In this document: positions 31,915 through 43,800 of the stretch, piece by piece | Numbering within the stretch: the stretch's first letter is position 1 | Layout: every line of letters begins with the position of its first letter | From: Rebecca billardiae RCC1528 | Taxonomy: Eukaryota; Haptophyta | Length of the DNA: 64,000 nt | Direction: 5' to 3' | Assembly: GCA_965240325.2 (NCBI GenBank) | Contig: OZ251253.1 | Coordinates: 1 to 64,000 of the forward strand | Program-made: the position numbers and the translations under genes | The notes under the pieces: model-generated | The model's database searches: none | What the model saw: the letters and a program-made list of their open reading frames with translations, nothing else | Told to the model about the DNA's origin: nothing

Positions 31915-32251
31915 TATAACCGAGGTCACCTGGGGACACCCCGTGAGGGGCTGTAGTCCTTCCGCCCAGCCCCAGTCTACCGACGGATTTGTTGACGAGG
32001 TTGTTCCTTATTCCCCGCCCGGTCTGTCCCGGGTGTATCCGCCCTGCGTGCTCGTCTGCGCTGTGTGGCTTCGTAGAGGCTCCGGCTTCTGTGTGTGTGT
32101 AGGCGGTGAGCCTTTTCTGCGGCTGTGGCTTTCTTGAGGCTCATTGTGTCATCGTTTGTTGACCCGGGGGTGACTGTACCCGGGGGCTGCGCTTCTTGTG
32201 GAGCCGTGCTCGTCTTCAGTCGGCAAACGGGTTTTCTACCGCGGTTTGTCA
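31814..32251. mobile_element. Small inverted-repeat element (MITE-like), 438 bp
   Basis: The ends are inverted copies: the left end at 31814 begins TGACAAACCGGTAGAAAACC, and the right end (32216-32251) reads TCAGTCGGCAAACGGG onward to GTTTGTCA, matching over about 34 bases apart from small indels. A third copy of the same end sits inside at 31878-31914. No ORF with transposase features is present and no convincing target-site duplication flanks it (GCTGA left, CTGTG right). A non-autonomous DNA transposon or a structured non-coding RNA gene are the alternatives. Confidence 0.55.
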
Positions 32252-33561
32252 CTGTGATGTATATATATATATGTCTAACCGTGGCCGTTCGATGACCAGT
32301 CGCGCCAACTCGAGCGTCGTCCGACGAGCGTGATCCCGAGCGGACTGACTGACTACGCTAGCGCTGCTATAGATATTAGATGACGACGCGACGACGACAG
32401 ACAGTCACGTCCGATCCGATGATGATGGCATCCGACGCCGATAACATATTCAGCATCGCGTAGCCTATACTCACTGGCGCGGCAGAGACACTGGCAAGTC
32501 GAGTATTATCGATATCACTTATCGTCACTTCATCAGTCTCAGATCGATCATATGTGTGATCGCAGGCGCCGCCGTCGGCGTCGCGGATGAGCGGCCGCCA
32601 TCAAGAGCAGTGGCACGGCATCCCGGGGCATCCGACAGGCGACAGCGGGCGGCGCCGCGTCACCTGAGGCGGCGAGGCCACGCCGGGACGCAACGCGGCG
32701 GAGTCAGTAGCAGCGAGTGGCGCCATCATACCGGTACCGCTTCCGCTACCCGTCGCCACTAAGACGCCGAATCGCGAGCGCAGTAGTATCGATCCGTGAC
32801 GACCGGGCGGTCGCGACGATCGTACCGCGCGGTACGCGCGATCATCCGGTCGATGTGACGACGACGACGCGATTATATATGCTGACGATGCCTCGATGAC
32901 TACGAGTCTCACTACTCGACGCATGTTATCGATGCGGGAGTCGACTACGACGCGCGCGCTGCTACGTCGTCGGATCGACGACTGCTTAGTGCGACGACTA
33001 GATAGGCCCGCACTATACTACTGATTGTGTCTCACGTAGAGTTATGCACGGCGTAGTGATGATACTATATGCTGACGATGAGCGCGTATAGTAGTCGTTC
33101 GGTCGTCGGACGTCGTGGACGACGCAATCGACGACTGCTACTCGCGGCGATGCGCGCTGATGCCGATACGGCAGCGTATAGCGCGTAGCGCATTATATTA
33201 TTTTGATATAGTACATCGATCACCAGGATCGTCGGGCGCATCATCGATCATCGCATCATCCTCATCAATGACGACTACGATATGTTTGTTACTGCTGCCG
33301 GCCAGATGATCGGACTTGCCGCGCGATGCCGATGATGATCCGGATGCGCGCGCGTCATGATGATATCGCGGTGCGGTAGTGACTGATGATGTCATCTGAG
33401 TGATGTTATCTAGATACGATCGATATGATGACGACGATGACACGGTGACGCCGCCGATCAGGACTACCGGCCTCGACTGACTTACAGCTTGGCGTGCGCG
33501 AGGCCACCCGGACCGCAAGCGGGGCCCCGCTCGGCCGGCCCGCGCGCGGCGCGCGCGCTCG
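32252..33561. other. Convergent intergenic region, no gene seen
   Basis: About 1.3 kb of roughly 50% GC DNA between the oxidase gene (plus strand) and the giant receptor gene (minus strand), so it receives both 3' ends. It starts with a short TA run (32261-32272) and is rich in GATCG, ATGATG and ACGACG words. No coding, tRNA or hairpin element is convincing. Confidence 0.5.
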
Positions 33562-36500
33562 TCAGGCCTGCGTCGTGTCGGCGGGGCTGTCGCGCGCGCG
33601 CCGCCGCGCGCCGGGCGTGACCGGCGCGCCGGCGCGCAGTCGGCGCGCCGGGCCGCTGCGCATCGACACGCCCGCCGCGTGGCGCAGCGCGATGGCGAGC
33701 GGCTCGCCGAGCACGAGCGCGAGCAGCGCGCCGATCCCCCACGCCGCCTCGACGGCGCGCGTCTGCGGCGCGCCAAACGCCGCGCCGAGGAGCGCGGCGG
33801 CGACGAGCAGCGCCGCCTCGAACGCGAGCGCGAGCGCCCACGCGAGCCCGGCGCGCACGCGCGCGGCGCGCTCGCTCGCAACGCTCGGCGGCGCGCGGCG
33901 CGCCCCGCGGCGCAGCTCGACGGTCTGGCGGAGCGCGAAGGAGGAGAGCAGCTCGGGCGCGCTCACCAGGCCGTCGCCGTCCAGGTCGATCTCGCGCATC
34001 AGCGCGCGCACCTCGGTGGGCGCGAGCGGGTCGCCGAGCTCGGCGGCGAGCAGCGCGAGGCCGGGCGCGTCGAGCAGCGCGCCGCGCCACCGCGCGTACG
34101 CGGTCGGCGAGGCCGGCGCGGGCGCAAACATGGCGTGCGCGGCGCGCAGCACGTGCGTCTCGCGCGGGCTGAGGCTCGCCAGCGCGCGCACGGACGCCGC
34201 GTCGAGCGCCACCTCGTACACGCCGGGCGCGAACGGGAGGCGCAGCTGGAAGGCGGGCGCGGGCGCGCCGCCGACGCCGCCGTCCGCCTCGTCGCCGCCG
34301 CCGGCCGCGTCCGCGGCCGGCGGCGGCTCGTCCCGGGGCGCGCGCGGGCGCGGGACGGGCACGGCGCGGTCGCGGCCGGCGGGCACGCCGAGCAGCGGCT
34401 GCGCGGCGGCGGCCGGCGGCGGCGGCGGCAGCGGCGGCGGCGGCAGCGGCTTGGGCGGCGGCACGGGCGCGGGCGCCTCGCTGCCGTCGACGAGCCGCGC
34501 GGGCGTCGGCGCGCCGCCCGCGGGCAGTGGCGGCAGCCGCGAGCGGCACGCGGCCGAGGACGTGACGCTCCCGCGCGGCGGCGTGGGCTGCGCGGCGGCG
34601 GGCGCGGCGGCGGGCGCGGCGGCGGGCGTGGGCCGCGCCGTCCGCGCGAGCGTCGCCGCGCTGATCGGCTTGCACGCCGCCTTCCTCATCGGCGCGCCCT
34701 GCGACTTGTCCTGCACCGCCGCCGCCGCGGCGGCCGCGGCCGCGGCCTCGGCGGCGGCGATGGCCGACGCGGACGTCTGCTCCGCTCCGCGCGCCGCGGC
34801 GGGCTCGGGCGGCGGCGGCGCCGTCGCCGGCGCGGCGGCGGCGGGCGCCGCGCGCGGCGGCGGCGCTGCGGCCGCTGCGGCCGCGTGCGCGCGCGACGCG
34901 CCAGCGCCCGCGTCGGCCGGTCGCGGCGCGTGCGCGTGCGCGGTCTCGGCGTGGGCCGCATCGGCGTCAGCGGCGCGCGGCGCCGGCGCCGGGGCTGGCG
35001 TCGGCGCGGGAGCCGGCGGCGTCGGCTCGGGCGCAGGCTTGGGCTTGGGCTTGGGCTCGGGCTCGGGCTCGCGCGGCGCGTCCGGCGTGGCGGGCACGGC
35101 GGCGGCGGCGGGCGCGGGCGTGCACGCGGCCTGGTCCGGCGGCCGCGGCGGCGCGGCGCCGGCCTGCGCGCCCTGCGCCGCCGGTGCGGCCGGCGGCGCG
35201 GGCTGCGGCTGCGGGTGCGCGGGCCTGGGCTGCGCCGTCTTTGCGAGCGCCGCGGCAGAGATGGGCTTGCACGCGGCCTTCTTCGGCGCGCCGGCGGCGG
35301 CGGCGGCCTGGCTCGCGCTGAGCGAGGGCGCGCGCCGCGCGCCCACCGCGCCCGAGCGCGTCGAGGAGGCCTGCGAGCCCGCGCGGCCGGCGCGCGAGGG
35401 CCCGCGCTGCGAGGGCTGCTTGGTGGGCGCGTACGCCGAGGCCGCCATCGCCATCGAGCTCTGCGGCTGCCCCGGCGCGCGCGAGCCCGGCGGCTTGGAG
35501 GGCGTGCGGCCGAGCGGCGCCGCGCTGCCCGCGACCGACGGCGCGCGGCTCGGCGGCTTGCTCGGCGCGGGCGAGGCCGACGCCGAGGTCCAGCCGTCGC
35601 GCAGCGGCGTGACGGCGCCGCTCGGCGTCGCGGACGGCGGCGGCAGCCGCGTCGTGCGCGCCGCGCGCCGCGGCACCTCGTCCGCTTCGCCCGCTTCGCC
35701 GCCGCCCCTGGAGGGCGCGCGCGCGAGCGCGGGCGCGACCGCGCGGTCGGCTGCGCGCTGCGCAGAGCCCGCGCCGCCGACGGCGGCGGTGCCCGGCCGT
35801 GCGAGCGGGGCGGCGGCCGGGCGCGGCGCGAGCACGGCCACGGGCGGCGCGCCGCCCGCGCCCGGCGGCGGCAGCCGCCCGGCGGTGCGCGGCCGCAGGT
35901 CGGCCGGCGGCGGCACGCGCTGCGAGACGCGCAGCTGCTGCCGCGGCTGCGACTGCTGCGACGCGGAGGCGGAGGGCGCGCGCGCGGCCGCGGGGCGGTC
36001 GCCGCCGCTCGCCGCGGACGGCGGCAGAGGCTCGGCGGGCGGCGAGCGCGGCGGCGAGGGCGGCGGCGAGGGCGGCGGCGGCGCGAGGCGCGCGAGCGGG
36101 CTCGCGAGCGGCTCGCGCGCCGCCGGCGCGAGCGCGGCAAGCCCAAGCCGCAGCGGCGGCGGCGGCGAGCTGACGGGCGAGCTGCGCGACGAGCTGGGCG
36201 AGCTCAGCGTCGCGCTGCGCCGCGGCGCGCTGCGCCCGTCGCGCGCCCGCGGCGACGGCTCGTCCGACGGGCTGCCGCTGCCGCTGCCGCTGCAGCCGGC
36301 CGACGGCACGCGGCCGGCGCCGCGCGTGGCGGCGAGGTGGATGCGCAGGCTCGGCTGGCACGGCGCGGGGGGCGAGGGCGGCGGCGGCCGCGGCGAGGGC
36401 TGCGCCGCGCCGCGCGGCTGGTCGAGCGGGTCAGCGAGCTCTGGCGAGCGGCGCAGCACGACCTCGGCGCCGCGGCGCGCGCTCTGCTGCAGCGAGCCAA

Positions 36501-37771
36501 ACAGCGCCCCGCCGGTCGGCGAGCGCGCGCGCGCCGTGCGCCCGAGCAGGCTGGCGAGAGCGTTCTGCAGCGAGCGCGCGCCGTCGGCGCCGTGCGAATC
36601 GACCGAGCCGACCGAGCTGCGCGCGGAGCGGACCCGCGGCGAGCGCGACCGCCGCGAGGCGCGGCGCGGCGGCTCGGCGACCGGGAGCGCTCCGCGCGAG
36701 AGCCTGGCGGCGGCGCTCTGCGGCCGGCGCGCGAGCTGGTCCAAGGCGCCCGCCGCGGGCTGCACCGCCTGGCACGGCGCGACAATGTTGCCCGTCGTGA
36801 CGAGCCCGCCGCGCGTGAAGCTCGCCGACGACGGCCGCTCGGGCAGCGTGTACGCGGCGAGGTCGGCGGCGCGCGTGCGCACGGGCCGCACGCGGTCGGC
36901 GCCGGCGGCGGGAGACACGCTCGGCGGCGGCGGCGGCGCGAGCGCGGGCGCGGGCCCCGGCGGCTCGCGCCACGACGCGCCCGCGCCCGCCGAGGACGGC
37001 GAGGACGGGCCGGCCGACGGCGTCGCGAGCGCCGCGCGCTGCGCGGGCGAGGGCGGCGCCTTGGCCGCGGAGAGGCCGCCGGGCGACGGCAGCGGCCGGC
37101 GGCGGCTCGGCGAGCGGCTCGGCGAGGGCCCCGCCGCGCCTGCCGCGCCCGTTGGCGGCGCCTTGGGAGCCTGCGGCGCGCTGCCGCGCGCGAGCGCGGC
37201 GACGCGCTCGGTGACGTGCTCGAGCTCGTCCAGCGCGCCGCGCGCGAGCGCGCCCAGCCGGTCGAAGAGGCGCGCGTGCGGCGGCGCGCGCGTGCGCCCG
37301 TACGCCACGCGCCACAGCACGCGCATGCCGCCGAGCGCGAGGCTGCCCGCGACGCCGAGCAGCGCGCCGAGCGCGGCGATCGCGCCGAGCGGCGCCGGCC
37401 CGTCGGCGGGCGCCGGCGCGAGCACGTCGGCGCCGAGCGCGCACGCCAGCGCGAGCTGCAGCGCGAGCGTCTCGAAGAGCGTCTGCACCGCCTCGGCCGC
37501 GCGCGGGCTCGCCGTCGGCGCGGTCGCGAGGAGCGGCGCGAGCGCGTGCTCGTCGAGCACGCGCACCCACGCGTCCTCCAGCCCCGCGCGCGCGCGCCCG
37601 GCCCGCGTGGTCGGCACCGGCCGCGGCGTGCGCAGGCCGCCCGAGCGCCACGGCGCCGCCGTGCTGCGCGCCGGCTCGACCATGGCACCCGCCTCCGGCT
37701 CGATGCGCGTGCGCCGGAAGGCGACGGCGGGCGGCGCCTTCTTCGACCGCGGGCGCGCGCGCGCGCCGGGC

Positions 37772-37812
<41 letters not shown>

Positions 37813-40800
37813 TGGCGCGCCCTGCGTCGGCGGCGGCAGGCGCGGGAACGTGCGGAGCAGCGGCCGCGTCTTGTCGAAGACCGACGGGCTCGGCGCCTCG
37901 CGCGGCGTGGCGGCGAGCTGCGCGGCCGCCTCGCGCTCCGAGTGCTGCCACGCGCGGTACCGGCGCACCGTGCGCTTGTCGGCCAGCCACGCGCCGCCGA
38001 GCGCGAGCGCCTGCACGGCCGCGAGCAGCACGACGAGCGCCGCGATGCTCGAGAGCGCGGCGGCCGCCGTCTCCGCGAGCTGCACGCTCGCGCCGTGCTC
38101 GCCCGCCGCCGGCCCGCCCTCGCCCGCACCCGCGTCGTCGTCGCCGTCGCCGCCGCCGCCGCCGCCGTCGCCGTCGCCGGGCGCGCCGCCGCCGCCCTCG
38201 TCCGCGTACACGGGCACGCGGATGCCCGCAAAGTCGGTCAGGTGCGTGCACAGGCAGTACAGCAGCGAGGGGTCGAGCCCGCGCGGGGTGGCGACCGTGT
38301 CGCACCCGCTCTGCGTCCACACGCGCGCCGCCTCGTCGTAGTGGTGGCAGAGCGTCTCGTACCCGACGACGACGGCCGCCGGCTCGGGCTCGGGCTCGGC
38401 CTGCGCCTGCTGCCGCAGCGCGCGCCGGCCGAGGCGCGCGGCGGCGGCGGCCGCGGCCTCGGTGCTGCGCGGCGGGATGCCGATGAGGAACGGCTCGGCG
38501 AGCTGCTCGACGCTGAGCTCGGCGCCGCCCACCTCGTACAGCGTGACGGTGAAGATGTTCGTCGCGAGCGACTCGACCGGGTCGGTGACTTCGTGCACCT
38601 CGCGCGCCACCGAGTAGAGGATCACGTCCACGCCCGACTCGGAGGCCGCCTCGGTGAGCGAGTCGACCACCGAGTCCGAGACGAGCAGCCCGCCGTACCC
38701 GTCGGTCGCCTCGATCCAGCCGCCGGAGAGCAGGCCCTCCACCGTCGCGCGCTGCGTCGTGATGTTGAACGCGCGGCCGCTCAGCGAGACCGCCGCCTCG
38801 CCGGGCACGGTGCCGATCAGCATCGCGGCCGCGAGGCCGACCGCCGCCGAGGTGGTCGAGGCGGAGAGCGCCGCGCCCGCGTCGCCGCTCAGCGCGGCGT
38901 CGTCCGCCGAGAGCACCGCGTCGATCGAGTCGAAGAGCGCGCGCGCCGTGCCCGCGTCCAGGCCGGTGCCCGACGTCCGCGCGTCGTCCGCGAGCTGCGC
39001 GGCGAGCGAGAGGCCGGCCGCCTGCGTGGCGGCCGTGAGCGGGACGGGCGTGTTGAGCACGGACGAGAGCGCCTGCGCCGAGAGCGCGCGCGCCTCCGAC
39101 GTGCCGGGCGAGACGCCCGCCGCGTCCTCGGTGACGGCCATCAGCGCGCCCACGAGCGTCTCGACCGTCGCCGCGCCCGACGCGGACGACAGCGCCTCGT
39201 CCGCGTCGTACGAGACGAGCCACGCGAGCATGTCGACCAGCTGGTTGGCGGTGGTCGCGTCCGAGCGGTCGACCGCGGCGCGCGCCTGCGTGAGCAGGTC
39301 GCTCAGCGCCTGCGTGACGTTGATGGTGCGCGGCGGCGCCTCGACCTCGACCGGCGCCGCCGCGCTCGCGAGCCCGCCGCTCGCGTCCGCCGCCGTCACC
39401 GTCGCGGTGCGGTTGCCCGCGGGCAGCGACGCCTCGAAGGCGGGCGACCAGCGCGGGCCGCCGAGGAAGCCGCCGGACGCGACGGCGGTGATCCCGCGCG
39501 CGCCGCTCGAGAGCGCGTGCGAGAACGAGTAGAGCAGCGGCAGGTCGTCGGCGTCGTCCGTCCAGCCGGCGGTGAGCAGCGTGAAGCGCGTCTCCAGCGC
39601 CGCGCCGCGCGCGGGCGAGACGCTCAGCGTGCCGCCGAATGGCGGGCGGTTCATCAGCACGACGATGGAGGAGACGGCGGACGCGTTGTTCACGCCGGGG
39701 CTCACCGTCAGCTCGAACGCGTACCGCGCGCCCGCGGAGAGCACGTCGCGGAAGAAGGCGAGGCTGGGCCCGGCGTCGCCCGTCGTCGTGACCGCCGCCG
39801 TGTCGTTGAGCGCGAGCCCCGCGTCGACCGCGCCGCCGCCGCCGGGCAGCACGAGCAGCGCGCGCCAGCGGTACGAGTAGCTGACCGCGCCGCTCGCGGC
39901 GAGCGCCGCCGACGCGGCGTCCAGGCTCGTGTCGATCACGAGCCGCCGCTCGGGCGTGCGCCACGACGGGTTGTACTTGTCGAGCGCGAGCGAGGCGAAC
40001 GTGATGACCGGCAGCGCGTCCGCCACGACCTCGAGCGCGACCTGGGCGCTGTCCGCGCCAGGCACGCCGGGCTTGGAGACGGTGACGCGCAGCGTGTACG
40101 TGCCCGGCGCGAGCGAGAGCGGCGGCAGCGCAAACGTCGAGCCGTTCGCGCGCGCGGTCGCGTCGAGCAGCGCGGCGGTGCCGTCGGGCGTGAGCGCGGA
40201 CACGGCGCTCGGCCACTCCCACGAGAAGCGCAGCCCCGCCGCGCCGTCCGCGACGTTGGGGTCGACCGAGGCGGACGCGTCGACGGCGAGCGCGTCGAGC
40301 GCAGAGACGCGCCTGTCGCCGCCGGCGATCACCGCGCGCACGGGCTGCTGCTCGACGACCACCGACACGGCCGCCTCGGTGCTCGCGCTCGGGTCGGCCG
40401 CCATCCACGCGCGCACGCGGAAGTGGTACGTGCGCAGCGGCAGCACCGAGAAGCGCGGCAGCAGCCACGAGGCGAGCGTCTCGCCCGCGCGCAGCGCGAG
40501 CGGGACCGACGCGTTGTCGTCGCTCACGTCCGCGCCGGAGGCGCTCAGCGTCACGCGCTCGACGCTCCACCGGAAGGCCATCAGCCGGCCGACGCCGCGC
40601 GGCCAGCACGGCGAGAGCTGCGCGAGGCCGGCGTCGGCCGCGAGCAGCAGCGGGCGGTCGGCGGTGGTGCTGCGCACCGCCGGCCCGTCGATCGAGATGC
40701 TCGGGCTCGCCACGCCCGCGCGCTCGATGCGCACGGACGCGAGCTCAGACGTGAGCCCGAGGAAGGAGGTCACGCGCAGCACAAAGACGTAGCCGAGCGC

Positions 40801-43800
40801 GATGTTGTCGCTGAGCGCGTCGAGGGCGAGGACGGGCGTGGAGAGGGGCAGCTGCGCGAGCTGCGCGTTGAGCGCGCCCGCGTCGTCCGAGCGCGACGGG
40901 TCGAGGCGCCACTCGTACTCGAGCGGCACGATGCCCGCGCCGCTCGAGCCGCTGCCGTCGAGCCGCACGCGCTCGCCCGAGCACACGGAGAGCTGGCGCG
41001 GGCCGCTGATCTGCGCGACGGGCGTCGGGCAGCCCGCGGCGCCGCACGGGTCGTCGCCGCTGATCACCACCGACGCCGCGGCGTTGCGCTCGGCGGGCGA
41101 GCAGCGCGACGGCTGCGCGGCGCAGGCGGCGGGCCGCAGCACAGCCGCGCGCACGCCCACCGCCGAGCCAGGCCGCACGGCCGTCGTGGCGCTGAGCTGC
41201 GCGACGAGCGTCGACTCGTCCTGCCAGTAGCACAGCGGCGCGACGCCGCCGGCCGCCGCGCCGCGCACGAGCGCCACGGCCTCGTCGTCGAGCACCGCCG
41301 CGCACGCAGAGAGCGACTCGCCCATGCCCGCGCGGTCCGTGGGCTGCGCGTCGAACTCGAGCAGCAGCCGCGTCGCGCTCGCGTCAAAGCGCGCGCGCTC
41401 GAGCACCGGCGCGTGCAGCCCGGTGAGCTCGAAGAGCACGGCGCTCGGCCCGCCCGGCGCCGCGGGCGCGAACTGCTGCCCGTTGAGCGCCACGCGGAGC
41501 TCCACGGCGCCCTCGGGCCCGTACGTGGCGAGCTGCTCGATCGACTCCGCGGCGAGGCCGGCCGGTGGGCCAGACGCGACCACGTCGCCAAACGCCACGC
41601 GCGCGAGCGCGTCTAGACCGGACGGCACGAGCGCGTCGAAGCCCACGCCGGCGATTGTCGTGCGCGTGCCAGCGACGCCGCTCGCGGGGCTCACCGACGT
41701 CACGCTCGGCTCGACGTAGTACACAAACGGCAGGCCGTCGGAGGTGGTCGAGCCGGCGATGCCGCCACCGAGCGACAGCTCGAGCGCGAGCGCGGCCGCG
41801 CCGCCGCCAGGCGCGCGCGGCAGCGTGCAGCGCGCGCGCGTGCTGCCGTCCGGCGCGGCTGGCAGCAGCGTCGCGTTGGCCGCGCAGTCGGCGCCGAGCG
41901 CGGGGAGCACGCAGCAGAGCATGCCCGCGCCGTGGTCGGCGAACCCGACGCCCTGAAGCGTCACGACCGTGCCGCCGCCCACCGGCCCTGCCGGCGGGTG
42001 CAGCGCGTGCACGGCCAGCGACGACACGTCGTACAGCTCAAAGGCGAGAGCGCCGAACAGCGCGGGCACGGGCGTCGGGCTGTTGGCCAGCCAGAGCGAG
42101 ACGGCGTACGAGCCCAGCCCAAGGCCAGGCGGCACGGGGCACTCGGCACGCGAGCCGCTCAGCACGCTGGCCGCCGACCTGAGCACGGCGCCACTCGCGT
42201 CCTCGAAGGCGCACTCCTCGCCACCGCGGGCGTCCACAAAGCCGGAGCCGTGCAGCGTGAGCGCTGGCTGCAGCCCTTCCACGAGCGGCGCGCCGGACGG
42301 CGAGAGGCCGAGCAGCACGGCGAGGTACGAGGGCGGCGGCGGCGGCGAGGGCGGCGGCGGCGGCGGCGCGCTGGGCGGCGGCGCGGGCGGCATGTGCGCG
42401 CGCGGCACGGCGAGCACGACGACGCCCAGCCGCGCAGAGAGCGCCTCGAGGCTCGGCGAGGCCGCCTCGGCGGAGCCGGGCGTGAGCGCAGCCACCAGCT
42501 CCACTGGCGGCGCCTCGACGTCGCCGCCGCCGCCGTCGCTGGAGGCAGGCGTGGTGAGCTTGAGCACGACGCCGAGGCCGTCCGCGCGCGGCGCGGCGCC
42601 GTCGATGCTCAGCCGGCCCGCGTCCACGCCGAGCTCGACAGCAAGCGCCGCGATGAGAGCCTCCGTGCGCGCGCCGTCGAGCTCGTGTGCGCCCAGCTCG
42701 AGCACGAGCAGCGCGTACTGCTCGGTCGAGAAGTCGGGCGGCGGCGAGGGCGGCGCGGGCGGCGGCGACGGGCTCGGAGGGGGCGAAGGCGGGGCTGGCG
42801 GCGGCAAAGGCGGCACGTGGTTGTACGGCAGCGCGCGCACGGGCACGCCCAGCGCGGCCGAGAGCTCAGCCAGGCTCGCGGGCGACGTCGGCGTCGCGCC
42901 CGGGGTGAAGGCAGCGGTGGGGTCCACTGCGGACTCGCCAGCGGATGGATCCGTCGTGACACGGAAAACAACGCGCAGCAGGCCGTCGCCCGCATGGACG
43001 CGCTCGACGCTCACGCGCGACGCGTCCACGCCGAGCTCGGCCGCCACGCGCGACACCGTCTGCGCCGTCACCGCGGCGAACGCGACGGGCGTCATGTCGA
43101 GCTGCAGCACGACGTACTCCTCGCGGTCGAAGCTCGGCGGGGGCGAGGGCGACGGCGGCTGGGGCGGCGGCGACGGCGGCACGTGCCGATGCGGCGCGTC
43201 GACCACCAGCACGCCCAGCGCGCGAGAGAGCGCCTCGAGGTCGGCGGGCGACGACGCGCTCGCGCCGGGCGTGAGCACAGCCACCGCGTCGACCGCGCGC
43301 TCGCCCGCGCCGCCGTCCGTGCTGAGCGTGAACACCACGTCCAGCAGCCCGTCGTCCGTGGTCGTCACAGAGCCCACGGCCAGCCGCTCCACGCCCACGC
43401 CCAGCGCGTCGGCGAGCGAGGCGAGCACGAAGCTGCTCGCGCCGTCAAACTCGGCGGCCGTCACGTTCAGCGTGAGCGCCACGTACTGCGTGCCCGCGGA
43501 CGCGTCGGGCGGCGGGCTCGGCGGCGAGGGCGGGCGCGGAGGCGGCGACGGCGCCGCGGGCGGTGCGGGTGGCGGCGAGGACGGGCGCGGCGGCGAGGGC
43601 GGCGGCGACGGCGGCGCGTGCGCACGGGGCGCGCTGGCCACTGGCACGCCCAGCAGCGCCGACAGCTCGGCCAGGCTCGCCGGAGACTCGGCCGTCGCGC
43701 CCGGCGTGAGCGCGCCCACCGGGTCGGCGACGGGCACCTCGTCGAGCAGCGGCGCCGTCGTCACGCGCACCACCACGTCGAGCAGCCCACCCTCGCCGCT

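Noticed and set aside
31865-31920. A tRNA gene
   Set aside because: Only the acceptor 5' strand and A-box resemble a tRNA; there is no D-stem closure, anticodon arm or B-box, and the segment is half of a palindrome.
33679-41616. Very long plus-strand frames opposite the giant gene
   Set aside because: They are antisense shadows produced by GC-rich codon bias. Their translations are Arg/Ala/Gly-rich without domains, while the minus strand has IPT, REJ, GPS and EF-hand signatures.
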